A DNA stretch of 64,000 bases from Rhizobium sp. CG5 (GCF_023701945.1 NZ_JABAEF010000021.1:48461-112460); one strand, 5' to 3'. Shown: positions 44,277 through 52,656, counted from the stretch's first letter. Program-made: numbers and translations. The notes: generated from the letters alone by a model not told the origin.

Positions 44277-45593
44277 ATGCACAAGCTATTGATCGCTTTC
44301 ACGTTTCTTGTCGCGATCGCTTGCCTTCCCCAGGGTGTTTCTGCCGGCCAGGCCAATTTCCTGCTCGATGCCCGCACCGGCCGCGTGCTGGCGGCGGAGA
44401 ATGCCGATACCGCCAATCACCCGGCCTCGCTGACCAAAATGATGACGCTCTACATGACATTCGACGCCATCCGCCGCGGCCAATTGTCCTGGGATACGCC
44501 GGTGCGCTTCTCCAAGCTCGCCGCCAGCCGGCCGCCGACCAAGCTCTGGGTCAAGGCCGGCGACAGCATTACCGTGCGCGACGCGGTGATGGGCATGATC
44601 GTCGTGTCGGCCAATGATGCGGCCACCGCGATGGCCGAGAAACTCGGCGGCAGCGAGAGCCAGTTCGGCGCGATGATGACCGCCAAGGCCCGCTCGCTGG
44701 GCATGACCCGCACCGTGCTGGTCAATGCCTCCGGGCTGCCGGACAAGCGCCAGATCACCACGGCGCGCGACATGGCGACGCTCGGTGTCGTGCTGCTGCG
44801 CGACTTCCCCGAAGAATATAAGCTGTTTGCGGCCGAGAGCTTCACCTTCCGCGGCAGGAAGATCCGCGGCCACAACAATCTGATGTATGGCTACAAGGGC
44901 ATGGACGGCATCAAAACAGGCTATACCGACTGGTCCGGCTTCAACCTGGTCAGCGCCGTGCGCGACGGCGACCGCCGCGTCATCGGCGTCGTGCTGGGCG
45001 GCCGCACCGCCGCCAGCCGCGACAAGACCATGAAGACCCTGCTCGACCGCAACATCGCCAATGCCTCCAGCGGCCGGCAATTGCTGGCCAGCCTGTCGTC
45101 GGGCGCGCAAGTGGTAGCCCTTGGCAATGACGTTCCCGTGCCGCTCGCAGCCCCCCGGCCCGGCGAGGCGCTGGCGGTCGTGACCAGTATGGCCGAAGGT
45201 ACGCCTATCCCCAGTTCGCGCTACGAAAATGCCTTTGCCGAAAGCGCGTCGGTACCTGAGATTGCGCTCGCACCCGCCGCTGCCCGCAACACCGCGCCGG
45301 TACCGCCGCAGCCGCTGGCGGCCGTCCCAACCGCCGCCATCCCAACCGAAGGCTGGCAGATCCAGATTGCCGCCGCCCAGAGCCGGCAGGCCGCCGTTGA
45401 CATGCTGGTCCGCGCCCAGCAGCAGATCGGCGGCCCGCTGACGGGCCGCTCGTCCTACACCCAGGAAGTCACCCGCAACGGCATGACCCTCTACCGCGCC
45501 CGCTTCGTCGGCTTTGCCAGCAAGACCGACGCCCGCGCCGCCTGCGACCGCCTGGTCAAGAAATCCTACGACTGCCTGCTGATGCCCTCGTAG
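44277..45593 (+). CDS. D-alanyl-D-alanine carboxypeptidase with SPOR domain
   Basis: 438 residues. Signal peptide 1-23 (cleavage after VSAG). Penicillin-binding motifs: SLTK (about 51-54), SAN (about 110-112), KTG in DGIKTGYTDWSG (about 213-215). A Pro/Ala-rich linker leads to a SPOR domain (about 355-436, WQIQIAAAQSRQAAVDMLVR), which binds denuded glycan at the septum. It trims pentapeptides of peptidoglycan. GGAGGG lies 6 bases before the ATG. The last 18 bases of the gene region (45578-45595) recur at 46435-46452. Confidence 0.94.
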   Translation: MHKLLIAFTFLVAIACLPQGVSAGQANFLLDARTGRVLAAENADTANHPASLTKMMTLYMTFDAIRRGQLSWDTPVRFSKLAASRPPTKLWVKAGDSITVRDAVMGMIVVSANDAATAMAEKLGGSESQFGAMMTAKARSLGMTRTVLVNASGLPDKRQITTARDMATLGVVLLRDFPEEYKLFAAESFTFRGRKIRGHNNLMYGYKGMDGIKTGYTDWSGFNLVSAVRDGDRRVIGVVLGGRTAASRDKTMKTLLDRNIANASSGRQLLASLSSGAQVVALGNDVPVPLAAPRPGEALAVVTSMAEGTPIPSSRYENAFAESASVPEIALAPAAARNTAPVPPQPLAAVPTAAIPTEGWQIQIAAAQSRQAAVDMLVRAQQQIGGPLTGRSSYTQEVTRNGMTLYRARFVGFASKTDARAACDRLVKKSYDCLLMPS

Positions 45594-45740
45594 GGTTATA
45601 CGCCAGCGGCTTCCGCCAGCCGATGATTGTCTTGACTGCAAAAGTGGCTATTGTGGCGCTTTGTGAAACGCAGGCGGAAATTCAAACTGTCGTTTTCGGT
45701 GCACGCAATGCCACATGTTTGCGACGGGGCGAGTTGAGCG

Positions 45741-46298
45741 ATGATAATGAGGCGGTCGTTCTTGGCGGGGTTGATCGGTGTGATTGCTGCAAGGAACGCC
45801 ACGGCTCAGACGCCGCAACAAGCATTTCCGCCCGTTCCATCCTGGCGTCCGTCCTTTTCGCAGCCACTTGACCGGGTGATCGACCGGATTTCCTATTATA
45901 CGAACGGACGTCGAGATTTTGCTGTATTTCGCAACGGGACATGCGTCCTGCTCCACGATGGGTTGGCCGATCAGGAGGCTACTGAGTTCTCGCTCAACGC
46001 CCTTTCCGGTATCCTCAACTATCATCCGGATGTAGATCCGTCTCCGATGGACGATGGCAATGTTCTCGTTCGTTACAATCAGCCCGCAGTCAATGTTGTT
46101 CTGCATGACATTGCTGAGGCCCATTGGTCCGAGATTGAAGATCGTCATTTGGATGGACTGACGCCGGATGAAGTTGTCATCACGCCTCTGGGACCAAACA
46201 CGTTTGACACATTCGGGAAACAGGTTCTGCTCGGTCGAACCTATATGTTCATGGATGCACTGAAGCCTGAGATCGCTGAGATCAGACGCGTTCGCTAA
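45741..46298 (+). CDS. Exported protein of unknown function, possible Tat signal
   Basis: 185 residues. The N-terminus MRRSFLAGLIGVIAARNATA looks like a signal peptide with an RR pair (Tat or Sec). The mature part contains VIDRISYYTNGRRDFAVFRN, LHDIAEAHWSEIEDRHLDGL and TYMFMDALKPEIAEIRRVR. I do not recognise a family; similar rhizobial hypothetical proteins may exist. No clear ribosome site. Lower GC than the neighbours, consistent with the patchy character of 43.6-50.6 kb. Confidence 0.6.
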   Translation: MIMRRSFLAGLIGVIAARNATAQTPQQAFPPVPSWRPSFSQPLDRVIDRISYYTNGRRDFAVFRNGTCVLLHDGLADQEATEFSLNALSGILNYHPDVDPSPMDDGNVLVRYNQPAVNVVLHDIAEAHWSEIEDRHLDGLTPDEVVITPLGPNTFDTFGKQVLLGRTYMFMDALKPEIAEIRRVR

Positions 46299-46330
46299 TG
46301 ACGGGTTCTGGCCGGGTCTGTGATGCAGGT

Positions 46331-46438
46331 GGCTCCGGCGATTTGCGTCTTTTGGCACCCTAACCAATCAACTGTCAGGCGGATCGTATGAGCTATAGAG
46401 GCTCGGGTCCTTGTCGAAGACATCATAGTGGTCGGCTG
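46331..46438. repeat. 108-bp direct repeat, left copy
   Basis: Nearly identical without gaps to 46834-46941 (differences at a handful of positions). In the right copy it forms the 3-prime end of the small membrane-protein gene 46871-47053 and the start of its downstream region. Here it is detached: its minus-strand reading still spells ADHYDVFDKDPSLYSSYDPP. The MazG-like gene lies between the two copies. The bases after it (46435-46452) match the end of the carboxypeptidase gene. Confidence 0.9.
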
Positions 46439-46517
46439 ATGCCCTCGTAGGGGTGAGGGGCTCGACTCCCGGTCGGGAATCGACCATGGTTGCCATGAAC
46501 ATATGAGGAACATGGCG

Positions 46518-46820
46518 ATGTGTGATCTGATGGCCCAATTCGAGGCTGCGTCTCAAAATTATGCGCAGGTGCATGGCGTGAACCGCGATTCCGACTGGTT
46601 TCTGCTGAAACTGCTGGAGGAGGTCGGGGAATTGGCCCAGGTCAGCAATCGCATCAGCGGCCGCAGCCGCCGCAAAGGTTTGAGCGATGCCGATTTGCGC
46701 CAGGCCATGGAAGACGAGACCGCCGACCTGCTCGGCCACGTCCTGCTCTTCGCACACCATCACGGCCTGAACCTCGAAGACGCAATTGAACGAAAATGGC
46801 GTTTCCGGCCGGGGTTGTGA
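46518..46820 (+). CDS. MazG-like nucleotide pyrophosphohydrolase
   Basis: 100 residues. LLKLLEEVGELAQVSNRISG followed by EDETADLLGHVLLFAHHHG gives the EExxE...ExxD acidic metal site of all-alpha NTP pyrophosphohydrolases. It probably hydrolyses a nucleoside triphosphate; substrate unknown. The ATG at 46518 has GAGGA 8 bases upstream; ATGs at 46503 and 46512 are possible. It is flanked by the 108-bp direct repeats, a sign of insertion or local duplication. Confidence 0.82.
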   Translation: MCDLMAQFEAASQNYAQVHGVNRDSDWFLLKLLEEVGELAQVSNRISGRSRRKGLSDADLRQAMEDETADLLGHVLLFAHHHGLNLEDAIERKWRFRPGL

Positions 46821-46833
46821 GGCGGGTAGATTT

Positions 46834-46941
46834 GGTTCCGGCGATTTGCGTCGTTTGGCACCCCAACCGATCAACTGTCAGGCGGATCGTATGAGCTATA
46901 GAGGCTCGGGTCCTTGTCGAAGACATCATAGTGGTCGGCTG
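46834..46941. repeat. 108-bp direct repeat, right copy
   Basis: The presumed original: it includes the last 23 codons of the small membrane protein on the minus strand. Offset to the left copy is exactly 503 bases with no length change. Confidence 0.9.
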
Positions 46942-47053
46942 TGCTGGGCAACACTTTCTTCGACGTTCTGACTCTGAACGAAAACAGAGCCACCCCCGCC
47001 AAAATAATCAGACCACAGGTTATGCCAACAATCGTGAGAAAGAAGACTGCCAT
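46871..47053 (-). CDS. Small single-pass membrane protein
   Basis: 60 residues: one membrane helix (MAVFFLTIVGITCGLIILAG, about 1-25), a basic stretch FRVRTSKK, and a soluble tail ADHYDVFDKDPSLYSSYDPP. GAGG lies about 8 bases before the ATG. No family recognised; the Tyr-rich tail is unusual. The DNA for the tail is duplicated 503 bases away. Confidence 0.65.
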   Translation of the reverse strand: MAVFFLTIVGITCGLIILAGVALFSFRVRTSKKVLPSTADHYDVFDKDPSLYSSYDPPDS

Positions 47054-47100
47054 CTTGGAACCCTCTTAAGGACTGTGTAGCGATAGATCATCTCAAGGTG

Positions 47101-47283
47101 TCAGTCGGCGTTGTCGGTGTCCAGGCCAATCTGGCGGGCAAGGGTGCGGGCAGATTCCAATTCCTGTCGCGCGTCTTTAAGGACCTGATCGAAATCCACC
47201 TCGGTCGGCTCGCCGCTCGCCTTGCCTTCGGTCCACAGGGCCTGCAGCTTTGCGATGCCGCCCGCTTCTGCTATTCCCGTCAT
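47101..47283 (-). CDS. Possible ParD-like antitoxin fragment
   Basis: 60 residues. KLQALWTEGKASGEPTEVDF is reminiscent of the C-terminal toxin-binding part of ParD antitoxins, but the DNA-binding N-terminus is missing and no ParE partner follows. It starts 15 bases after the tetR stop codon on the same strand. The GAGG before the ATG is too close for a good ribosome site. May be a remnant or an unrelated small protein. Confidence 0.4.
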   Translation of the reverse strand: MTGIAEAGGIAKLQALWTEGKASGEPTEVDFDQVLKDARQELESARTLARQIGLDTDNAD

Positions 47284-47298
47284 CGCCTCATACCCTGA

Positions 47299-47907
47299 CT
47301 ACACCCCGCCCGCAACAGCCGACCGCCCCACCGGCCAGCTGGCCAGGGCCTGCTCGGCGACATCCTCCAGCGTGTCGCGGCTGAAGCCGGCCTTGGCCTG
47401 CACGGCCATGCCGTGCAGCACCGCCATCAAGAAGGCCGCAAGGGCCTGCGGTTTGGCCGTTTCGGGCAGGTCGCCCTCGGCCTGTGCCTGTTCGAAACGC
47501 TCCCTAAGCTGGGCCTCGGCTAAAGCCCGCGCCTCGATCAGGATCTGCCGGACAGGCTCCGCCTCATCCGATCCCGCCAGAACGCCGTTGATGACCAGAC
47601 ATCCCGTATGGTCTGGAAAGCGCGTATTCAGCTCGATGGCATGGTGGAGAATATGGGCTGCCACCTGCCGCGACGTGGGAAGCGCCAGCGCGGCGGGAAT
47701 ATAGTCCAGGAAGCGCACATAATAGCGCTCCAAAGCTTGGCGAAACAGCGCCTCCTTGTTGCCGAAGGCCGAATAGAGGGCCGGTCGCTCGACGCCGGCC
47801 GCTGCCGTCAGGTCGGCATAGGAGGCGCCCTCATAGCCCTTGCGCCAGAACACGCACAACGCGGCGTCGAGGACTTTCTCCACGTCAAACTCGCGATGGC
47901 GTCCCAT
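47299..47907 (-). CDS. TetR family transcriptional regulator
   Basis: 202 residues. N-terminal helix-turn-helix: VLDAALCVFWRKGYEGASYA, DLTAAAGVERPALYSAFGNK (about 11-50). The C-terminal ligand-binding part resembles regulators of short-chain dehydrogenases. The ATG at 47907 has GGAG 8 bases upstream. It diverges from an SDR gene with an operator-like palindrome between them, so it most likely represses that gene and itself. Confidence 0.92.
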   Translation of the reverse strand: MGRHREFDVEKVLDAALCVFWRKGYEGASYADLTAAAGVERPALYSAFGNKEALFRQALERYYVRFLDYIPAALALPTSRQVAAHILHHAIELNTRFPDHTGCLVINGVLAGSDEAEPVRQILIEARALAEAQLRERFEQAQAEGDLPETAKPQALAAFLMAVLHGMAVQAKAGFSRDTLEDVAEQALASWPVGRSAVAGGV

Positions 47908-47980
47908 CAGGTGATCTCCGAAAATTTCATAACGACCATTATTAAACCTCTTGACGCTCTTGGTCAAATTTCATACCAAT

Positions 47981-48002
47981 CGTTACAGTAACGAACGTTA
48001 CG
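47981..48002. promoter_or_regulatory. Operator-like palindromes between tetR and the SDR gene
   Basis: CGTTACAGTAACG (47981-47993) is a perfect inverted repeat, followed by TAACGAACGTTA (47989-48000), so three CGTTA half-sites stand in alternating orientation. A TTGACG (-35-like, 47951-47956) lies upstream for the rightward SDR promoter, placing the palindrome at or just after the -10. Fits a TetR operator. Confidence 0.7.
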
Positions 48003-48061
48003 AAAAATCTCCGCCTGTTGCAGGTGGTTGAAACCAGATCGAACATCGAAGGAATGACGTT

Positions 48062-48823
48062 ATGTCGGATACATTCAAGGGCAAGGTCGTACTGATCACC
48101 GGCGGATCGCGCGGGCTCGGAGCGGCCACGGCGGAGGCATTCGCCGATCATGGCGCAGACGTGGCGATCAGCTATGCGGCCTCTGCCGACAAGGCCGAAG
48201 CCGTCGTCGCCAAGCTGAAGGCCAGGGGCGTGCGCGCCATCGCGGTCAAGAGCGACCAGGCCGACCTTACCTCCGCCAGGCCGCTGATCGAACGGGTCAT
48301 GGCCGAGTTCGGGCGGCTCGATATTCTCGTCAACAATGCCGGCATCGCCATCCAGGGCCAGATGGTCGACGATCCGGATCTTGATGGCGACAACTATAAC
48401 CGCCAGTGGCAGGTCAATGTCATGGGCACCATCGCCAATACCCGCGCCGCAGCGCCGAAGCTTTCCGATGGCGGCCGCATCATCTTCGTCGGATCCCTGC
48501 TCGGCGCTGCCGTGCCGTTTGCCGGCGTCGCCGATTATGCCGGAACGAAATGGGCGCTCGCCGGCTATGCAAAGGGCATCGCCCGCGATCTTGGCCGCCG
48601 CAATATCACGGTCAACGTCGTCCAGCCCGGCATCATGCCCACGGATATGGCCGCCGATGTGGCCGGTGAACTACCCAACCGCGACGCCATCCTCGACATG
48701 CACCCGATCCGCCGCATCGCAACGCTAGAAGAGGTGGCCGAAACGATCTGCTTCCTCGCCGGCCCACACGCTGGCTACATCAACGGCGAAACCGTCAACA
48801 TCGCCGGCGGCCTGGCCATCTGA
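48062..48823 (+). CDS. Short-chain dehydrogenase/reductase
   Basis: 253 residues. Cofactor motif TGGSRGLG (14-21), NNAG (about 91-94), catalytic Ser in VGSLLG, and YAGTK (YxxxK). The C-terminal INGETVNIAGGLAI is usual. Oxidoreductase with NAD(P)H on an unknown carbonyl compound; related pairs with TetR repressors respond to quinones or other electrophiles (family observation). GGAATGACG-type ribosome region precedes the ATG. Confidence 0.93.
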   Translation: MSDTFKGKVVLITGGSRGLGAATAEAFADHGADVAISYAASADKAEAVVAKLKARGVRAIAVKSDQADLTSARPLIERVMAEFGRLDILVNNAGIAIQGQMVDDPDLDGDNYNRQWQVNVMGTIANTRAAAPKLSDGGRIIFVGSLLGAAVPFAGVADYAGTKWALAGYAKGIARDLGRRNITVNVVQPGIMPTDMAADVAGELPNRDAILDMHPIRRIATLEEVAETICFLAGPHAGYINGETVNIAGGLAI

Positions 48824-48880
48824 CGCTTCGATGACCGAAGCTCCGGCCTATCAATCCGGACCGGATCACCACATGACTGA

Positions 48881-48910
48881 GATCCTGAGCTTCATCCGAA
48901 GTTCAGGATC
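48881..48910. terminator. Hairpin between converging SDR and YCII genes
   Basis: GATCCTGAGCTTC and GAAGTTCAGGATC pair over 13 positions (one G-T) around the loop atcc. It is in the 135-base gap between two converging genes. No T-run, so it may be a weak bidirectional terminator. Confidence 0.5.
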
Positions 48911-48958
48911 CGGCTGCCACGCCGCCGTTCTCCACGGCCGGCCGCAGGCGCTCCACCC

Positions 48959-49300
48959 TCAGTGAAACGGCCGCACCTCGACCGGCGCGCGGCAGACGAT
49001 GGCCGCCTTGCGGCCCCAGGTGAGCGCTTCGTCCATGTCGGCAACGTCAAGCACCCAGAAACCGCTGACATGTTCCTGGCTCTTCAGGTAAGGCCCGGCC
49101 GCGATCAGCACCTCTCCATCGGGCAGGGCCCTGAGCGACATCGCGTTTGCGACCGGCCGCAGCCCGCCGACGAAAACCCTGACGCCCGCCGCCACCATCT
49201 CGTCATTGAGCCCGTCGATCTCCCGCCCCATCGCCGCATCCTCGGCGACCGACGGGTCGTAATCGTCAGGGCGATGAAGGGCCACCAGATACCGGGTCAT
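48959..49300 (-). CDS. YCII-related family protein
   Basis: 113 residues. YLVALHRPDDYDPSVAEDAA at the start and GPYLKSQEHVSGFWVLDVAD, AAIVCRAPVEVRPF near the end match the YCII/DGPFAETKE fold, often linked to ECF sigma factors elsewhere; no sigma factor is adjacent here. Role unknown. Only 5 bases separate it from the ParE gene upstream, so it may share that transcript. Confidence 0.85.
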   Translation of the reverse strand: MTRYLVALHRPDDYDPSVAEDAAMGREIDGLNDEMVAAGVRVFVGGLRPVANAMSLRALPDGEVLIAAGPYLKSQEHVSGFWVLDVADMDEALTWGRKAAIVCRAPVEVRPFH

Positions 49301-49305
49301 GTTGC

Positions 49306-49671
49306 TTACTCTGCCTTATCGTCGTTTCGTTTTGCGTCGAATGCAGAGAGGTCGTTCGCCAAGCGCCTCGGTATGTCCATGCGATGATGCAGGATACTCA
49401 TCACGCCTATATGTCCGCCGGGCAGTTCGCGGAAGAATACATAATGTTTCTCGTAACGGCTGAAATAGGCCTTGTCTTTCAATTGGCTGGAAATAGGCAT
49501 GGTCTCCGGAAAGCGTCGCCAAAGCGCCCGCGATTCCGCAAGCTTTGCCAGATGGGCATGCAGGCCATGGATGTAAGCGATTGCCTGAGCTTCGCCCCAA
49601 ATCTCTGCCGTATCTTTCCAGATCCTATCCTGGGCGGCATCTGCTCTCGGATAAAACAGATAACGCGCCAT
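49306..49671 (-). CDS. ParE/RelE-like toxin
   Basis: 121 residues. MARYLFYPRADAAQDRIWKD and YFSRYEKHYVFFRELPGGHI, GVMSILHHRMDIPRRL are the typical start, strand and end segments of ParE-like toxins. The ATG is one base after the stop of the antitoxin gene. ParE members poison gyrase, RelE members cleave mRNA; ParE type is more likely by the HHxMDIP end. Confidence 0.88.
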   Translation of the reverse strand: MARYLFYPRADAAQDRIWKDTAEIWGEAQAIAYIHGLHAHLAKLAESRALWRRFPETMPISSQLKDKAYFSRYEKHYVFFRELPGGHIGVMSILHHRMDIPRRLANDLSAFDAKRNDDKAE

Positions 49672-49672
49672 A

Positions 49673-49924
49673 TCAGCGGTTTTGATTGCGCCGGATGACG
49701 TCCTGGGCCGACACAGGGAAAAATTCGCTCTCTTCGGCCTGCATCGCTGGCTCAAGATGGGCGTCAAGCCATTCCGACGCCTGGATATCGGACTGCATGT
49801 CCTGACGGATCAGGGCATCGACATATTCGCTGGCATTTTTGTAGCGGCGTTTATCGCCAATCTGCTTGCGGATATGGTCGCGAAGGCCGGCATCCAGCTC
49901 GATATGGATATTTCCCGATGTCAT
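49673..49924 (-). CDS. ParD-like antitoxin
   Basis: 83 residues. The N-terminal ribbon-helix-helix reads HIELDAGLRDHIRKQIGDKR, YKNASEYVDALIRQD, the C-terminal tail neutralises the toxin. The ATG at 49924 has GGAGG 9 bases before it; a TTG two codons upstream is an alternative. It probably represses its own operon. Confidence 0.88.
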   Translation of the reverse strand: MTSGNIHIELDAGLRDHIRKQIGDKRRYKNASEYVDALIRQDMQSDIQASEWLDAHLEPAMQAEESEFFPVSAQDVIRRNQNR

Positions 49925-50034
49925 CGGCAACGCCCTCCAAAGCTTGAGCTTGCGGTCGTAAAAATATGGGCGTGGCGTCCGTCCTTGTCAACGCAAGCCG
50001 ATCTCGACAATCCGATCTGCGGTGAAACCCCGGT

Positions 50035-50570
50035 CTATGCCCCGCCGTTCCACACCGAGCGTTTCAGCCCGTACCAGACTTCGCCCTCTTCGCTGCCCGC
50101 AATGGGATTCGGCCAGTCGGCATGGACGGTGCGGTCGTAGCGCATGCCGATCTTTTCCATCACCCGGCGCGATCCGTGGTTCACCGCCATCGTGGTCGCG
50201 ACGATCTCGTCATAGCCGGCGCTTTCGAACCCCCAGTGGGTGAGGGCTGCTGCCCCTTCCGAGGCCAGGCCTGACCCCAGGCGCTCCGGCGCAGTCGATA
50301 TCCGAGTTCCGCCAGGGTTTCACTCTCCGGCCATAGGCAGAACCACCCGACAAAAGCACGGTCACTCGTGCGGCGCCCCGTCCAGACGTGGGGCTCGGTT
50401 CCTCTGGGCTGCAGGAAGGTCGCGTCCGGATCGATCGTCTCGGGATCGACGGCCTGTCCGCCGTTCAGAAAACGCATGACGTCGGGATCAAGCTCGAGGG
50501 CGATGAAATCGGCGCGGTCGCTTGGGCAGCAGGGGCTCAGCGTCAGATGCTGCGTCTGCAAAATGGCCAT
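50035..50570 (-). pseudogene. GNAT acetyltransferase broken by a frameshift
   Basis: From the ATG at 50570 the frame encodes MAILQTQHLTLSPC, then FIALELDPDVMRFLNGG and LAELGYRLRRSAWG. Near 50273-50278 (GGGGTCA on the minus strand) the frame is lost; reading on in the next frame gives SGLASEGAAALTHWGFESAG, IVATTMAVNHGSRRVMEKIG, MRYDRTVHADWPNPIAGSEE and ends at TAG 50035. Together this is a complete RimJ/RimL-type N-acetyltransferase with its acetyl-CoA loop. A single missing base explains it. Real inactivation or a sequencing error. Confidence 0.85.
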
Positions 50571-50605
50571 CGTCGGCGCTCCATCGGTTCGGCCCGCGGC
50601 AAGCC

Positions 50606-52021
50606 TTACGCCTTGGTGCCGCCGACGGTGACCTGGTCCATCCTCAGATGCGGCTGGCCGACGCCGACCGGTACCCATTGGCCGGCCTTGCCGCAATTGC
50701 CGATGCCGGTGTCGAGCTTCATGTCGTTGCCGATCATCGAGATCCGCCGCATGGCGTCCGGGCCGTTGCCGATCAGCATGGCGCCCTTGACCGGCGCGGT
50801 GATCTTGCCGTCCTCGATCAGATAGGCCTCGGTACAGCCGAACACGAACTTGCCGGAGGTGATGTCCACCTGGCCGCCGCCGAACGACACGGCATAGAGG
50901 CCCTTCTTCACCGAAGAGATGATCTCTTCCGGCGTCTTGTCGCCGGACAGCATGTAGGTATTGGTCATGCGCGGCATCGGCTGGTGCGAATAGCCCTGAC
51001 GGCGGCCGTTGCCGGTCGCCTTCATGCCCATCAGCCGGGCATTCTGGCGGTCCTGCATATAGCCGACCAGGCGGCCGTTCTCGATCAGCACGTTATAGGC
51101 CGAAGGCGTGCCTTCGTCATCGACGGTGATCGAACCGCGGCGATTGTCCATCGTGCCGTCGTCGACCACGGTGACGCCGGGCGACGCCACCATTTCGCCC
51201 ATCAGGCCGGCAAAGGCCGAGGTCTTCTTGCGGTTGAAATCGCCTTCCAGCCCGTGGCCGACCGCCTCGTGCAGCATGACGCCCGGCCAGCCATTGCCCA
51301 ACACCACGTCCAGCGTGCCGGCCGGCGCCTCGATCGCCTCGAGATTGACCAGCGCTTGGCGCAGTGCCTCGTCGGCGCCATGGTGCCAGCTTTCGGAGGT
51401 CAGGAAGTCGGCAAAGCCGACGCGGCCGCCGACGCCGAACGAACCGCTCTCCTGACGGTCGCCTTGGCCGGCCACAACGGAAATGTTGAGCCGCGTCATC
51501 GGCCGGATGTCGCGCACCAGATGGCCGTCGGCGCGCAGAATCTCGACGACCTGCCAGCTGGCGGCAACCGAGGCGGTGACCTGGCGGACTTTTGGATCCT
51601 TGGCGCGCAGATAGCCGTCGATTTCCGACAGAAGCTTGACCTTCTCTTCAAAGGACGGGCTGCCGATCGGATTGTCCTCGCCGTAGAATTTTGCATTGGT
51701 GCGCTGCGGGGCGGCGGCATAGGAGCCGGCATGGCCATGGGTCACCGCACCGACCGCATCGGCCGCCCGGGTCAGGGCCGACAGCGACAGCTCGCCCGCA
51801 TGGGCGTAACCGACCGCTTCGCCGGCCACGGCGCGCAGGCCAAAACCCTGGTCGGTGTTGAAGCTGCCACCCTTCAGCCGGCCATTGTCGAAGCTCAGCG
51901 ATTCGGATTGCGCATGCTCGATATAGAGTTCGCCGTCATCGGCGCCGGACAGCGCCTTGGAAACGGCCGCGCGCAGCGCGGTCTCGTCGCAGTCGAACAA
52001 GGAAATGAGGTCGGTGGTCAT
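50606..52021 (-). CDS. tldD: TldD family metalloprotease
   Basis: 471 residues, usual length. The zinc motif HEAVGHGLEGD (HExxxH) is present; the segment GCTEAYLIEDGKITAPVKGA and NDMKLDTGIGNCGK near the end are typical. With TldE/PmbA it degrades unfolded peptides and matures microcins or modified peptides in some bacteria. The tldE partner is not in the window. ATG at 52021 decided by family start. Confidence 0.95.
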   Translation of the reverse strand: MTTDLISLFDCDETALRAAVSKALSGADDGELYIEHAQSESLSFDNGRLKGGSFNTDQGFGLRAVAGEAVGYAHAGELSLSALTRAADAVGAVTHGHAGSYAAAPQRTNAKFYGEDNPIGSPSFEEKVKLLSEIDGYLRAKDPKVRQVTASVAASWQVVEILRADGHLVRDIRPMTRLNISVVAGQGDRQESGSFGVGGRVGFADFLTSESWHHGADEALRQALVNLEAIEAPAGTLDVVLGNGWPGVMLHEAVGHGLEGDFNRKKTSAFAGLMGEMVASPGVTVVDDGTMDNRRGSITVDDEGTPSAYNVLIENGRLVGYMQDRQNARLMGMKATGNGRRQGYSHQPMPRMTNTYMLSGDKTPEEIISSVKKGLYAVSFGGGQVDITSGKFVFGCTEAYLIEDGKITAPVKGAMLIGNGPDAMRRISMIGNDMKLDTGIGNCGKAGQWVPVGVGQPHLRMDQVTVGGTKA

Positions 52022-52131
52022 GGGTGTCTCCAATACCGGATCAGTTCCATGTAGTCGCGCGCAACCGGCGCGGCAAGGGCCGGCCCCGTGTTCGTTAAGC
52101 ATGTCGCCCGGAAAGGCTATGCAAACAGACG

Positions 52132-52656
52132 TTAGGGCAGGGCGTCATAGCCGGCGGCAAAGCCAGCCAGTTCGATCGGAATGCCGACGCGGTCCTGGTC
52201 GGCTGATTCGCGCAGCGCGAAGACGGCATTCTTGCCGGCTCTGAGGATCTTCATCAGCTCCTCGTCGATTTCGACCTCGACATAACAGCCCTCGGCAAAA
52301 CAGCGGGTGAAATAGGCCCGGCCGATATTGTTGGAATCGACATAGAGTTCCATGCCGTCCTTCAGCAGCACGCCGAGCGGCGCCAGGATGCGCAGGATCT
52401 TCGCCTTGCGGTCGGCCGTCTTCAGCACCACCACGGACAGGCCCACCTCGGGGCGGTCCTCGGCAATCACGTTCTGCATCAGCGCGCACTGCTCGACCGA
52501 CGTTCCGGCCGGCGTATCGCAGATCACCGACCATGCCCCATGGTTGGAGCGGATCGTACCCGGCTGCGGCTGCTGGCCATGCGCAGGAGCGCCGGTCATC
52601 GCCAAAGCGATGCCGGTGGCGAATAGACCTATCCGCGCAACACTGTTGAAAGCCAT
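52132..52656 (-). CDS. Invasion-associated locus B (IalB) family protein
   Basis: 174 residues. Signal peptide 1-27 (cleavage after AHGQ). NHGAWSVICDTP, QCALMQNVIAEDRPEVGLSV, RILAPLGVLLKDGMELYVDS and RCFAEGCYVEVEIDEELMKI match the IalB family. Periplasmic, role outside Bartonella unknown. AGAGG lies 6 bases before the ATG at 52656. Divergent from coxB. Confidence 0.9.
   Translation of the reverse strand: MAFNSVARIGLFATGIALAMTGAPAHGQQPQPGTIRSNHGAWSVICDTPAGTSVEQCALMQNVIAEDRPEVGLSVVVLKTADRKAKILRILAPLGVLLKDGMELYVDSNNIGRAYFTRCFAEGCYVEVEIDEELMKILRAGKNAVFALRESADQDRVGIPIELAGFAAGYDALP

Noticed and set aside
46462..46482. Imperfect inverted repeat TCGACTCCCG-GTCGGGAATCGA after the left 108-bp repeat
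   Set aside because: Short and imperfect; may be chance in this rearranged stretch.
46368..46874. 168-residue open frame on the minus strand over the MazG-like gene
   Set aside because: It is antisense to the MazG-like gene, with the tail supplied by the duplicated 108-bp repeat; no ribosome site or family resemblance.
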